From Methanomicrobiales archaeon (lineage in GTDB: Archaea > Halobacteriota > Methanomicrobia > Methanomicrobiales > JACTUA01): a stretch of 9,113 bases of DNA. Each line of letters starts with the position of its first letter. Position 1 is the first letter of the stretch. Positions 1 to 7,470 of this stretch are shown here, piece by piece. The position numbers and the translations under genes are program-made. Where the stretch lies: assembly GCA_028678905.1 (NCBI GenBank), contig JAJRCO010000231.1, positions 1 through 9,113 on the forward strand, given 5' to 3'. The notes beneath the pieces are model-generated. The model made no database searches and had not been told where the DNA came from. It saw only the letters and a list, made by a program, of their open reading frames with translations.

Positions 1-99
1 CTAATAAATTTTAAAAATATCAGTTTTATTTAATAAAATTTATAGAAAATTATATATTTTATAATAGTATATTAATTTTATATATATAACCTAGGTGAT
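1..99 (+). promoter_or_regulatory. AT-rich promoter region and ribosome binding site of the surface-protein gene
   Basis: Bases 1-90 are almost entirely A and T, in sharp contrast to the GC-balanced gene that follows. Several TATA-like stretches are visible, notably around 46-66 and TTTTATATATATAA at 76-89. The latter is so close to the start that it would give a nearly leaderless message, so the one near 46-66 fits better with a leadered transcript. A 15-base near-palindrome, TTTTATT-T-AATAAAA, lies at 24-38 and could be an operator, though such palindromes are easy to get by chance in AT-only DNA. AGGTGAT at 93-99 matches the archaeal 16S 3' end and decides the start: it sits just before GTG at 104. 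Confidence 0.6.
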
Positions 100-103
100 G
101 TGT

Positions 104-3100
104 GTGAATATACTGCAAAAATACGGGATGATCGCAGTGCTCGTCATCCTTTTGGGGGTCGGATCTGCCTCCGCCCTAACACAGGAGCAGATTACGGTAA
201 CTTCCAATTTGGATTGGGTGACTGCAGGAAGTGCCGATAGTGCAAACATAACCGTGCGGGTGAACAGCGAGTACAGCAGCATAGTAAGGATCTGGTGTGC
301 GGATCCGGCTCTGGGCAGGATCACCTCCGGCGCAGAACAGTACATAGAAGCAGATGAAGTGGGTTCCGCGGTCTTTACCCCCGGAACGCAGAGTGGCGAG
401 GCTGTGATCCGGGTGAATGTAACCGTCGAAGAGACCAGAGAATCAAATGAGACGTATCTGATCCAGAAAGTGGATCATGCCCTGCCGAAATACTACTCCG
501 GGATGGAGTTTGTTCCCGAGGTCACAGTCGGAAATACCACCCTCATCACCGTCCAGCTGAAAGACATGTACGGAAACCCCGTAGAGATCCAGCGACAGGT
601 GGATTACAGTGAAATGATAACCTTCCTGGCTTCTCCAGACGACGATGGCGGGTTCTGGAACGGTACCGCATACGTAGAGAGAATCTCAGTTCCAGTGAAT
701 GGAAGCGCCAGCATTCTCTATCAGACGCCTACCCGGGCCGGGAAAAACGTGATTCAGGTCGTTGCTCCCATAACGGTGGTCAATAACATCCGCTGGATCA
801 CCGTGACCGGGATCCCCGACGTTCCCGTTCGCCTTTCCGCAACTATCACCTCCAGACTGGATACTAATTCATCCGCCCCCCACGAAGCAGAAGCGAACGG
901 AAGAGATATCTTTTCGCTCTATTACACCGTCTATGACCGGTACAATAATCCGATACCCGGCATGAGTGTGACCTGGAAGCTGTACTCTCAGGGTCGTCTG
1001 AGTGATACCCGGTTCTACACTACTAATTATCAGGGACAACTCTATCTTGCACACGGGCCCTCCACAGTGATTCAGGACTTCACTGCCACCGCCGAGCTCT
1101 CCGCAAATGAAACGATTTTCTGCTCAGATACGCTCTCCTACATCAACGGGGGGCCATCCATATTCGTCATCTACACAAATCCGGAGGTAATAGCGAGCCG
1201 TGAAATTGACCCGAACAGTACCTCCACCATCCGGGCGCGTCTGATGGACGGTCTGGGAAGGCCCCTGGCGGGAGAGGTTATACAGTTCGACATCGTTTCC
1301 GATGTCGGGAGTGGATCCCCCCTGGACTTGAATGCATCTTTCAATCCTGACGACTGGCAGAGGAACGCTGAGTCTACCACCGATGGAAGCGGTTACGCGA
1401 TGGTCCCCTATTATCCGGGAGCCTTTCCCTCCTTCGAGGACGAAGACGCATGGAATCCCGATTCTTACGGGACAACCGTGATCACAGCAACTTCAGCCGA
1501 TCTGGGAACACGAACCCTGACTGTTACGTATAAAAATTACCCATACCTGCGGGCAGAGACGGAATTGCAGCCACCCCTGGTGGCAGTGAACGACTCCGTG
1601 AATATCGCCATCCGGTTGATCGGCGACGGCTTTGTGCAGTACAAACCCATCGATGTCGTTCTCTGCAATAATCGCGGGGAGGCGATGTTGAAAGATATGT
1701 ACTGGGATAGAGACCGGGGTCGAATGGAGGACAAGATGGTCTACCTCTACGAGGCCACCCAGAACTTTACCTATAACCTGCAGGGTGGATCGAACTATAT
1801 CGGTCTGGTCTCTTTCGGAATTAACGGCAGCGTGAATATTCCCCATGCCGCAAACAGCACTTACAGCCTCCCCGGCGTGGATAACGATGCCAGCGATGAC
1901 CAGTCCTATACCGATGCCCATTACTTCCATCCCAAGACCTACGATGATTATGCCACCATCGATTCCAATCTCACTAAGAATCTGTCGTTCATTATCTCCA
2001 TCCTGAACCAGACCGCTCCCTCAAAAGATCCGCAGGGAACAGTACTGGTACCCATGCGTTACGGCCTGTATAAATCAATCAATACCCTGAATGCCAGCGG
2101 TCATGCCGGTCATGTACGGGGGATCATCCTTCTCACCGATTCGGAATGGACCGCGTATGGGGATCCTACGGCGGGATGGGATGGCTCGGGCACTACGTCC
2201 AACCAGGGGTACTACCCGGCCGAGCGGGACCCGGTGGAGTTGAGCCAGGGCGGGAAGGGTCTCTGGACCGCATTTGCGCCCTGGGCTAAAACAGATGTCC
2301 GACAGGATATGGCGCATTATGCGAACGAGAATGACATACACATCTACACGATCGCATATTTCAAGAAAGGCACAACTGTCCCGGTCTCCCTGGACCGGAT
2401 CCTCCTGTACCTTTCCAGCTCCACCGGAGGGAAGTATTACATCGCTGACAGTGCAAAAGCCCTGGACGAGATCTACGTGGATATCGCCGAAGACTTGAAG
2501 AAGTATGCGAGTGTGGATACGGCCATGAATCTGTCATTCGAGCGGATGAACGTGACCTACGATAATACCACCGAATCCCTTCCGGGAGGCCAGGTATTTT
2601 CCTATCAGTACGAACAATATGTCTCCACCAACGTGACCAAATGGAATAAGACCGTAAATCCCCTGCCGAATAACCTGCCGGTTCCGCCCTATCCCGCTAT
2701 TGCCATACCGGCTCCTCATAACGACCGGGGCACCCTCGTGATCAATTATCCGTACTCTCTCAACCAGACCGCCCAGTGGAACAGCAGTGGGCTGGATTTG
2801 TACGCAGGCAACATCATGCTCGGAGAGACCTGGCAGGCGAAATTCCGCTTAAAAGCTCTGACCGCGGGATTCATAGATCTTTTTGGTGAGAATTCCGCCA
2901 TCTGCTATAGTAATGAAGAGAATCCGAGAACCTGTATACCCATGCCGGCCACCTACCTCACCGTGATCAGCAATCATACCGGGGATCCAACCGCCCAGGC
3001 TGCGATCGATATTATCGATGGCAGCATTGCAGTTACTTCGGGCGGGTCAGGCAATCTCGCCACCGTCTCCTGGGCTCTCAATTATACTGGCCAAAGTACG

Positions 3101-3361
3101 GTGCTCCAGGATGCATATTACCAGTTTAGTGCCGACGGTTCTTTCTGGGACAACAATTGGATCCACTTTGGGTCGGTGCGTTCCAGTGCCGGACCTCTCG
3201 ATCACCACACGTTCGGAACGGAGCTGGACACCCGCGAGATCACTGGGTGCGTCAAGATCCGAATCTTTGCATTCGAGGAAATCACCCCTGCAGGAGCATC
3301 GGATGAGGAAATCTCTGGCATCGCCTGCCCCGCAAGGCCCCCCTCCATCAAGATCACCTAA
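104..3361 (+). CDS. Secreted Ig-like / VWA-domain surface protein
   Basis: A protein of about 1085 residues, probably exported and displayed on or released from the cell surface. Residues 1-24 form a signal peptide (a lysine, a hydrophobic run, then a cleavage-like SASA). Three Ig/invasin-like segments follow, each marked by a D-x-Y-G/N-N-P or G-R-P turn near residues 154, 277 and 380. A VWA-like domain spans about 512-775, with a DVVL strand at 517-520, LVSFG, ILLTD (D679) and the typical closing STGGKYYIAD strand and helix. A further beta-rich tail runs to the end. The MIDAS DxSxS motif is absent: the aligned positions read N523, G525 and A527. There are 27 N-x-S/T sequons, fitting archaeal N-glycosylation. 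No C-terminal membrane anchor or PGF-CTERM signal is seen. GTG 104 is chosen because AGGTGAT precedes it at proper spacing; GTG 95 and ATG 98 would overlap that site. Function is probably adhesion or envelope structure (inference). Confidence 0.9.
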   Translation: MNILQKYGMIAVLVILLGVGSASALTQEQITVTSNLDWVTAGSADSANITVRVNSEYSSIVRIWCADPALGRITSGAEQYIEADEVGSAVFTPGTQSGEAVIRVNVTVEETRESNETYLIQKVDHALPKYYSGMEFVPEVTVGNTTLITVQLKDMYGNPVEIQRQVDYSEMITFLASPDDDGGFWNGTAYVERISVPVNGSASILYQTPTRAGKNVIQVVAPITVVNNIRWITVTGIPDVPVRLSATITSRLDTNSSAPHEAEANGRDIFSLYYTVYDRYNNPIPGMSVTWKLYSQGRLSDTRFYTTNYQGQLYLAHGPSTVIQDFTATAELSANETIFCSDTLSYINGGPSIFVIYTNPEVIASREIDPNSTSTIRARLMDGLGRPLAGEVIQFDIVSDVGSGSPLDLNASFNPDDWQRNAESTTDGSGYAMVPYYPGAFPSFEDEDAWNPDSYGTTVITATSADLGTRTLTVTYKNYPYLRAETELQPPLVAVNDSVNIAIRLIGDGFVQYKPIDVVLCNNRGEAMLKDMYWDRDRGRMEDKMVYLYEATQNFTYNLQGGSNYIGLVSFGINGSVNIPHAANSTYSLPGVDNDASDDQSYTDAHYFHPKTYDDYATIDSNLTKNLSFIISILNQTAPSKDPQGTVLVPMRYGLYKSINTLNASGHAGHVRGIILLTDSEWTAYGDPTAGWDGSGTTSNQGYYPAERDPVELSQGGKGLWTAFAPWAKTDVRQDMAHYANENDIHIYTIAYFKKGTTVPVSLDRILLYLSSSTGGKYYIADSAKALDEIYVDIAEDLKKYASVDTAMNLSFERMNVTYDNTTESLPGGQVFSYQYEQYVSTNVTKWNKTVNPLPNNLPVPPYPAIAIPAPHNDRGTLVINYPYSLNQTAQWNSSGLDLYAGNIMLGETWQAKFRLKALTAGFIDLFGENSAICYSNEENPRTCIPMPATYLTVISNHTGDPTAQAAIDIIDGSIAVTSGGSGNLATVSWALNYTGQSTVLQDAYYQFSADGSFWDNNWIHFGSVRSSAGPLDHHTFGTELDTREITGCVKIRIFAFEEITPAGASDEEISGIACPARPPSIKIT

Positions 3362-3370
3362 TCTTTTTTA
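3362..3370 (+). terminator. T-rich stretch after the surface-protein gene
   Basis: TCTTTTTTA directly follows the TAA stop. Archaeal polymerase often terminates at such U-rich tracts without a hairpin. No stem is visible before it, so this rests on base composition and position only. Confidence 0.4.
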
Positions 3371-3589
3371 AGAATTCGCCGATGGGTCAGTATCGATAAG
3401 ACGGTAATTGGAGAGTATACATCGAATCGCATCCTGCGGGATGGGCGTTTCCGACCATTCCTGGTAATAGATAATAGGCATGTGATCGACTCTCTTACCA
3501 TTACTCCCGGCGCACCACGTGATCCGCTTGGGGATAAATTCTTTCCCGCATTGCGTCGTGTGTACTGGGGCGCCCATCAGAATCATCAT
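3368..3589 (-). CDS. Doubtful small hypothetical ORF
   Basis: A 73-residue open frame on the minus strand, convergent with the surface-protein gene. Points in favour: GGTGA lies six bases before the ATG, and the codons are varied and GC-balanced. It has two cysteines in the first half (C14, C27) and a polar C-terminal half (HMPIIYYQEW, later CILSNYRLID) without a membrane segment. I do not recognise a family. It lies in a region that is otherwise decayed, and the + strand is also open here for 86 codons in frame with the preceding gene, so absence of stops means little. It may be a remnant or chance. Confidence 0.25.
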   Translation of the reverse strand: MMILMGAPVHTTQCGKEFIPKRITWCAGSNGKRVDHMPIIYYQEWSETPIPQDAIRCILSNYRLIDTDPSANS

Positions 3590-3644
3590 CCCTACTCACC
3601 GGGGAGGAAGGCATTTTCATGAATGAGCACGGAGAAGACCACGC

Positions 3645-4622
3645 ATGCAGAAGGAGTTCCAGTCTGAATAAGTGACCTGAAATGTCGACGACATTCCGGT
3701 CTATGCAAGTCTCACCGGCCAGGTTGGGAAGAAGCCCCATCCGGCTGTCGTCTTCGTTGCAGGAAGCGGACCCACCGACCGCGACTGGTGCTCGCCGCTG
3801 CTCCCTGGAACGAACTGCAGTAGCCGTCTCCTTGCCGAGACGCTTACCAGGAAGGATTCATGACGCTCCGCTACGACAAAAGAAATCGCGAGGCCTCATG
3901 GAGGAGAGAATTTCCCGCGAATGATGGGTAAGATCTCCATGCAGCCACACCGATGAATTGTCCGGAGCGGTTGACTTTCTGATCGTCAATTCCCAACTGG
4001 ATCAGGACCATATCTTCGTACTCACCAGCAGGAAGGAGTCATCCACGCCCTGCATTATCAGCTTCAGACTACGGGCCGAAAATTCCATGGTCTTGTGCTT
4101 ATGGGCGCCCCGGACCGTTCGATTACCAAGCTGGCACGCAGTCAGGTGCGTGCCCTGACAGCTCACGATCTGAAGCGGACGGATATACTACTGCAACTTC
4201 GCGGCGGCCAGTAACCGACGCTCTGGCCGGTAAAGTAGTTAACCCCGATCCCTCCTTGCCTGGAGGAGCCAGCATGTTATTGCAGAGCCTGGCCGTTCCT
4301 GCCAACCAGCCATTCTCCCATGAAATCTGAACCACCAATCCTGCCGAACTCGTCACTCCGATTTCGGCGCCGGTTCTTGTAGTGATCGGAAAAAAAACCT
4401 CCAGGTCGATTGGCAGTCTGATGGCAAGGATCTAGAGGAGGCGACACCGGATGGAAGGGCAATGTGGCTTTCCTTTATCCTGATACTGCTGATAACGTGC
4501 TGAAGTTGGAAGGGAGTCTCTGACCGCTGAAGCGAGCCTTCACCATAATGCCGGATCGCATCCTCGATCTGGAGGCTGGGAAGGAGATCCTCCATTGGTT
4601 ACAGGAACGATTACGAGGTTAG
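3645..4622 (+). pseudogene. Decayed alpha/beta hydrolase (esterase/peptidase-like) gene
   Basis: Reading across all three + frames recovers one continuous alpha/beta-hydrolase-like protein of about 320 residues, close to normal family length. Landmarks in order: MQKEFQSE at 3645; DDIPVYASLTGQ at 3687; VVFVAGSGPTDRD, the oxyanion-loop motif, near 3738-3776; GFMTLRYDKR at 3854; SHTDELSGAVDFL at 3943; VIHALHYQLQTTG and LVLMGAP at 4038-4115; TDALAGKVVNPDPS at 4214; PVLVVIGKK near 4364-4396; FLYPDTADNVLK at 4470; and a final helix ending at TAG 4620-4622. At least four in-frame stops (3669, 3678, 4328, 4521) and about seven frame changes (near 3853, 3884, 3942, 4030, 4212, the A8 run 4390-4397, and 4458) rule out a functional product. 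The nucleophile elbow (expected GHSEG) now reads LTS-EG with a shift inside it, the expected catalytic Asp after GKK reads N, and the expected His before VLK reads N. The family assignment is by recognised motifs, not by search. Confidence 0.85.
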
Positions 4623-4759
4623 TGTTCGGATCGAATTGTAAAGCGTGAGATATATGGGTGAATGCTCTTTTTTCACAAGTATTACTGGACCCTGAGATTA
4701 CCGAGTTAGGTCACGATATGCGAAGAGCACGCGTATCGGTCCCCCATTTTGTGACGGGA

Positions 4760-4957
4760 TTACTTCTGCTGTCGCAAGTTTTTCTTCAGCATATCGAGAG
4801 AGAGGAGTAACAGAACACCGACGGTTGGGAGCATGGTTCCGTCTATAACCACACCTTGCTGCCGGCCGAATTCTTCGGAATCCCTTAAAAAAGAGGTCAG
4901 TTTAAGAGGTATTTTGCTACCCTTCCGATAGGGAATGCGAGTACGAGAGATTATCAT
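4760..4957 (-). CDS. Doubtful ORF with C-terminal hydrophobic anchor-like segment
   Basis: A 65-residue minus-strand frame, open upstream without a stop back into the permease gene, so the true start is unknown. Its end, GTMLPTVGVLLLLSLDMLKK followed by a basic tail, looks like the membrane anchor at the C terminus of an archaeal surface protein: a hydrophobic run then positive charges. The rest is polar and unrecognised. It could be the 3' remnant of a lost surface-protein gene or chance. No good ribosome binding site was found before the ATG at 4957. Confidence 0.2.
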   Translation of the reverse strand: MIISRTRIPYRKGSKIPLKLTSFLRDSEEFGRQQGVVIDGTMLPTVGVLLLLSLDMLKKNLRQQK

Positions 4958-5040
4958 GTGAGGATGTGCTGTTACGGGATGTGCTACATCAGCGCTTCGA
5001 AGAGGTCCGAGAAAGTGAGTTTGTTTTTCGGATATCCCCG

Positions 5041-5050
5041 GAAAAAAGTA
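5041..5050 (-). terminator. T-run downstream of the ABC operon
   Basis: On the minus strand, about 20 bases after the permease stop, the sequence reads TACTTTTTTC. A U6 tract in this place is a plausible archaeal terminator for the ATPase-permease operon. No hairpin is evident. Confidence 0.4.
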
Positions 5051-5067
5051 AGATGCGGAAAAATTCC

Positions 5068-5838
5068 CTATAGCCTCATCTTTCTGAACGCATAAGTCCC
5101 GATCAAAATCATCACCACAGAAAACGCGGTAATCACCAGAAAATCCAAACCCAGGCTAAAGCGGTTCAGTCCCACTAGAGTACCTCTCAGACCGTCTACG
5201 GAGTAGGTGGCGGGATTGAACATCACGAAAGGGGAGAGCCATCCGGGCAGGTTCTCTATGGGAAAAAGGGCTCCAGAGAGGAAGAACATGGGGAAGATCA
5301 GGAAACTAACCACCAGCTGGAAGCCTTCCGGACTCTCCATCTGGGAGCCGATGATGAGCCCGATGCTCACAAGGCCAATGGTGGTCATCACCAGGAACAC
5401 AATGGAGAGTGCCACCGACAGCAGGCTGAAGGTGATCCCTGTAAGTATGCCGGTGGCTTCGAAAAGATAGCCGACAATGAGCAGGATAAAGGACTGCAAG
5501 AGGGTGTCGGTCGATCCTCCAAGAATCTTCCCGATGAAGATGGAGGTCCGCGACATAGGTGAGACCAGCACCTCTTTGAGAAAATCGATCTTTTTGTCCC
5601 AGACAATGTAGACCCCGAAGAAAACGGCCGAGAACAGTGCAGCCTGAACGAGAACCCCGGGGTAAATGAAGCTCTGATAGTTAACGCCCCCAAAGGAGAG
5701 GACGGACCCGAGGCCACCCCCAATGATCAGGAGCCAGAGAAGGGGATTGATTATCGAGGAGACCACCCGTGAACGCTCTCTCTGAAAGACCTTAACCTCA
5801 CGATACCATAGGGCATAGATGCCCTTCAGATCGCTCAC
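5068..5838 (-). CDS. ABC-2 type exporter permease (DrrB-like)
   Basis: A 256-residue integral membrane subunit of an ABC exporter in the cytoplasmic membrane. About six hydrophobic segments are visible, near residues 29-49, 58-79, 112-130, 135-165, 172-193 and 231-250. Family marks are the amphipathic N-terminal helix (YALWYREVKVFQRE), the loop KEVLVSPMSRTSIFIGK, and the ABC-2 signature FFLSGALFPIENLPGW followed by FNPATYSVDGLRG. Length and topology match DrrB/ABC2_membrane proteins. The start is the GTG at 5838: GGAGGAGGT, formed by the last codons and stop of the ATPase gene, lies just upstream, and only two bases separate stop and start. A longer frame from ATG 5877 would overlap the ATPase by 37 bases and lacks such a site. 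The two genes are thus translationally coupled. The substrate is unknown; DrrB relatives export drugs, lipids or polymers. Confidence 0.96.
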   Translation of the reverse strand: MSDLKGIYALWYREVKVFQRERSRVVSSIINPLLWLLIIGGGLGSVLSFGGVNYQSFIYPGVLVQAALFSAVFFGVYIVWDKKIDFLKEVLVSPMSRTSIFIGKILGGSTDTLLQSFILLIVGYLFEATGILTGITFSLLSVALSIVFLVMTTIGLVSIGLIIGSQMESPEGFQLVVSFLIFPMFFLSGALFPIENLPGWLSPFVMFNPATYSVDGLRGTLVGLNRFSLGLDFLVITAFSVVMILIGTYAFRKMRL

Positions 5839-5840
5839 GG

Positions 5841-6806
5841 TTACCTCCTCCCCGCGTGCATCGCTTTTTCGGCCCATCCTCCCTCAGGAGAGCCATCACG
5901 GATAGCCCGGCCGGTGTAGTGCAGGAAGACATCCTCCAGTGTAAGTGGTCGCACCTCCACCGAATCTACTTTACCGACGCGGTTGAGTACTTCCTGTAAG
6001 TGGATACTCGCGTCCTTGACAGTGATATACACATCACCCTCCCTGCTCCGGACAGCTTTCACAAAATCCAAGCCGCGAAGCTCTTCGAACTGGCCATTCT
6101 TACCCCGCAGGCGGATAATATCACCACCCAGATCTTTTTTCAGTTTCTCTGGTGGGCCGAGGGCGACGATCTTTCCCTGATCCACGATGGCGAGCCGATC
6201 GCAGAGCCGATCTGCCTCGTCCATGTAATGAGTGGTGATAATGATTGTGATGTGCTCCTCCACCGCCAGCTTCCTCACATAGACCCAGATATGCCCCCGG
6301 GTCTGTGGGTCAAGGCCCAGAGTTGGTTCATCCAGAAACAGGATCTTCGGGTGGTGCATGAGTCCCCGCGCCAGCTCGAGTCTGCGCCGCATGCCCCCGG
6401 AATACTTCTTCACCGCGTCGTGCTGCCGTTCGGTGAGTTCGACGAGTGTGAGCACCTCCTGGATCCTCTGTTCGCGCAACTCATTGTCCATGTCGTAGAG
6501 CAGGCCGTGTAGCTTCAGGTTCTCGTATCCCGTGAGGGTTTCATCGGAACTGGGATCCTGAAATACGATCCCAATGGACTTTCGGACCTGATCAGGCGCC
6601 TTCACGATATCGAAGCCGTTAATGATGGCGGTCCCTGAAGTGGGAGGGATCAGGGTGGTGAGCATCATTAGGGTCGTGGTTTTACCGGCCCCGTTAGGGC
6701 CCAGCAGGCCAAAGATCTCTCCCTCCTCGATCTGCAGAGACAGATTGTCCACCGCAGTGAGGGAGTTGAATCTCTTGGTCAGGTTTCTGGTCTCAATGAT
6801 GTGCAT
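5841..6806 (-). CDS. ABC exporter ATP-binding protein (DrrA-like)
   Basis: A 321-residue cytoplasmic ATPase that drives the adjacent permease. All motifs are intact: Walker A GPNGAGKT at 36-43, Q-loop Q83 in VFQDPSSDE, signature SGGMRRR at 136-142, Walker B ILFLDEPT at 155-162 with catalytic E160, D-loop GLDP at 164-167, and switch H193 in TTHYMDEADRLCDR. After the roughly 220-residue core comes a DrrA-type C-terminal extension ending in LTLEDVFLHYTGR and about 20 charged, poorly conserved residues. ATG 6806 is the only sensible start; a weak AGGTTGAT precedes it. It is the first gene of a two-gene operon with the permease. Family knowledge (DrrA, CcmA/NatA-like) supports export, but nothing here identifies the cargo, and no regulator gene is directly attached. 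Confidence 0.97.
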   Translation of the reverse strand: MHIIETRNLTKRFNSLTAVDNLSLQIEEGEIFGLLGPNGAGKTTTLMMLTTLIPPTSGTAIINGFDIVKAPDQVRKSIGIVFQDPSSDETLTGYENLKLHGLLYDMDNELREQRIQEVLTLVELTERQHDAVKKYSGGMRRRLELARGLMHHPKILFLDEPTLGLDPQTRGHIWVYVRKLAVEEHITIIITTHYMDEADRLCDRLAIVDQGKIVALGPPEKLKKDLGGDIIRLRGKNGQFEELRGLDFVKAVRSREGDVYITVKDASIHLQEVLNRVGKVDSVEVRPLTLEDVFLHYTGRAIRDGSPEGGWAEKAMHAGRR

Positions 6807-7115
6807 GCGATCAACCTTTTTTTACTCAGGGAAGGGTTCCGACAACCCTCTCGTAAGGTCTACCTGTACCATCTTCGCCATCATTAAGTCATTGGTCTTC
6901 CGAAGGATGAAGCCACTTCGCAGCGCGAGCAGGGATAAACTGGTTGATAAGGACTCAACATACAGACTATTTCGTTACCTACCGATATATCGACACAAAG
7001 ATGGACCGTAGAATCCACCAAGATACCTGATCCACCAGGGGACGATGAATGTTCTAAAAACGCCACGGGACATGGAGGGAGAAATTTTAAAAGAGTGAAT
7101 AGTATACACCAGGCT
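6807..7115. other. Divergent intergenic region between ABC operon and YciI-like gene
   Basis: About 309 bases without a recognisable gene. It must hold the promoters of both divergent units. On the + strand AAATTTTAAAAG at 7082-7093 is a TATA candidate for the YciI-like gene, about 25-30 bases before ATG 7116. For the ABC operon no clear TATA box stands out; the T-rich run near 6818-6826 lies too close to the start to serve. Stops interrupt the + strand often, and translations on both strands resemble nothing I know. Confidence 0.5.
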
Positions 7116-7439
7116 ATGGTCGCCTCATACGAGTACCTATCCATCCTCAGACCTAAGCATGGGGATTTTATCGCCACCATGACCATGGAAGAGAAGAGGG
7201 TGATGGAGCGACACTTCGCGTATACCAAACGGTTGTTTGAACAGGGAAAAATCATCCTTGGTGGAGCGGCAACCGATGGAGCGATCGGCATCCTTGTCTT
7301 ACGGGTGGAATCAGAAGAAGAAGCTCACGAAATCTTTGATAACGATCCTGCAGTGAAAGCCGGGATCGGGTATCCCGAGCTTCATCCATTCCGTATCGGA
7401 CTGTTCTCCTGTTCGCAGGAAGGGGCCGCTCCCACCTGA
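7116..7439 (+). CDS. YciI-like (YCII-related) domain protein
   Basis: A 107-residue soluble protein of the YCII-related fold, a small ferredoxin-like domain. Typical pattern: a first strand (EYLSILRP), then HFAYTKRLFEQGKIILGG with the family's conserved His (H33), a hydrophobic strand GAIGILVLRVES, and EEEAHEIFDNDPAVKAGIGY with the conserved Asp (D77), closing with the strand ELHPFRIGLF. H33 and D77 are the proposed active-site pair in this family. The biological reaction is unknown for most members, so no substrate is given. The start is uncertain: GTG 7095 is in frame and gives 114 residues, but ATG 7116 matches usual family length and lies at the right distance from the TATA-like AAATTTTAAAAG for a nearly leaderless message. 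It stands alone and converges with the minus-strand cluster, with 31 bases between stops. Confidence 0.9.
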   Translation: MVASYEYLSILRPKHGDFIATMTMEEKRVMERHFAYTKRLFEQGKIILGGAATDGAIGILVLRVESEEEAHEIFDNDPAVKAGIGYPELHPFRIGLFSCSQEGAAPT

Positions 7440-7470
7440 TAGGGCCGGCCTGGAACCACAGGACTTCGGT

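Larger units (their letters stand above)
4623..5067. other. Gene-poor stretch between hydrolase pseudogene and ABC operon
   Basis: This stretch holds no convincing gene. A T6 run at 4668-4673 could have ended transcription of the former hydrolase gene. On the minus strand a frame runs open from the end of the permease gene to 4760; see the separate low-confidence entry. The + strand is interrupted often. No RNA gene or clear repeat was seen. Confidence 0.5.

Noticed and set aside
3362..3622. The + strand stays open for 86 codons after the stop of the surface-protein gene, in the same frame, as if a readthrough extension existed.
   Set aside because: The translation is basic and polar, has no anchor or known domain, follows a T-rich terminator-like stretch, and lies opposite another open frame, so it is probably chance.
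3682..3924. Short open frame on the + strand within the hydrolase region that could be called a small gene.
   Set aside because: It is a different frame from the hydrolase motifs there and is explained as a shadow of the pseudogene.
5388..5723. A 111-codon minus-strand frame inside the permease gene.
   Set aside because: It is serine- and proline-rich without domains and fully nested in a well-supported membrane protein gene.
6000..6512. A 170-codon + strand frame opposite the ABC ATPase.
   Set aside because: It is antisense to conserved Walker B and signature motifs and has no family features; long antisense frames are common opposite GC-rich genes.
7443..7450. GGCCGGCC palindrome between the convergent YciI-like and winged-helix genes.
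   Set aside because: It is only eight bases with no loop and no following T-run, so it is not a credible terminator.
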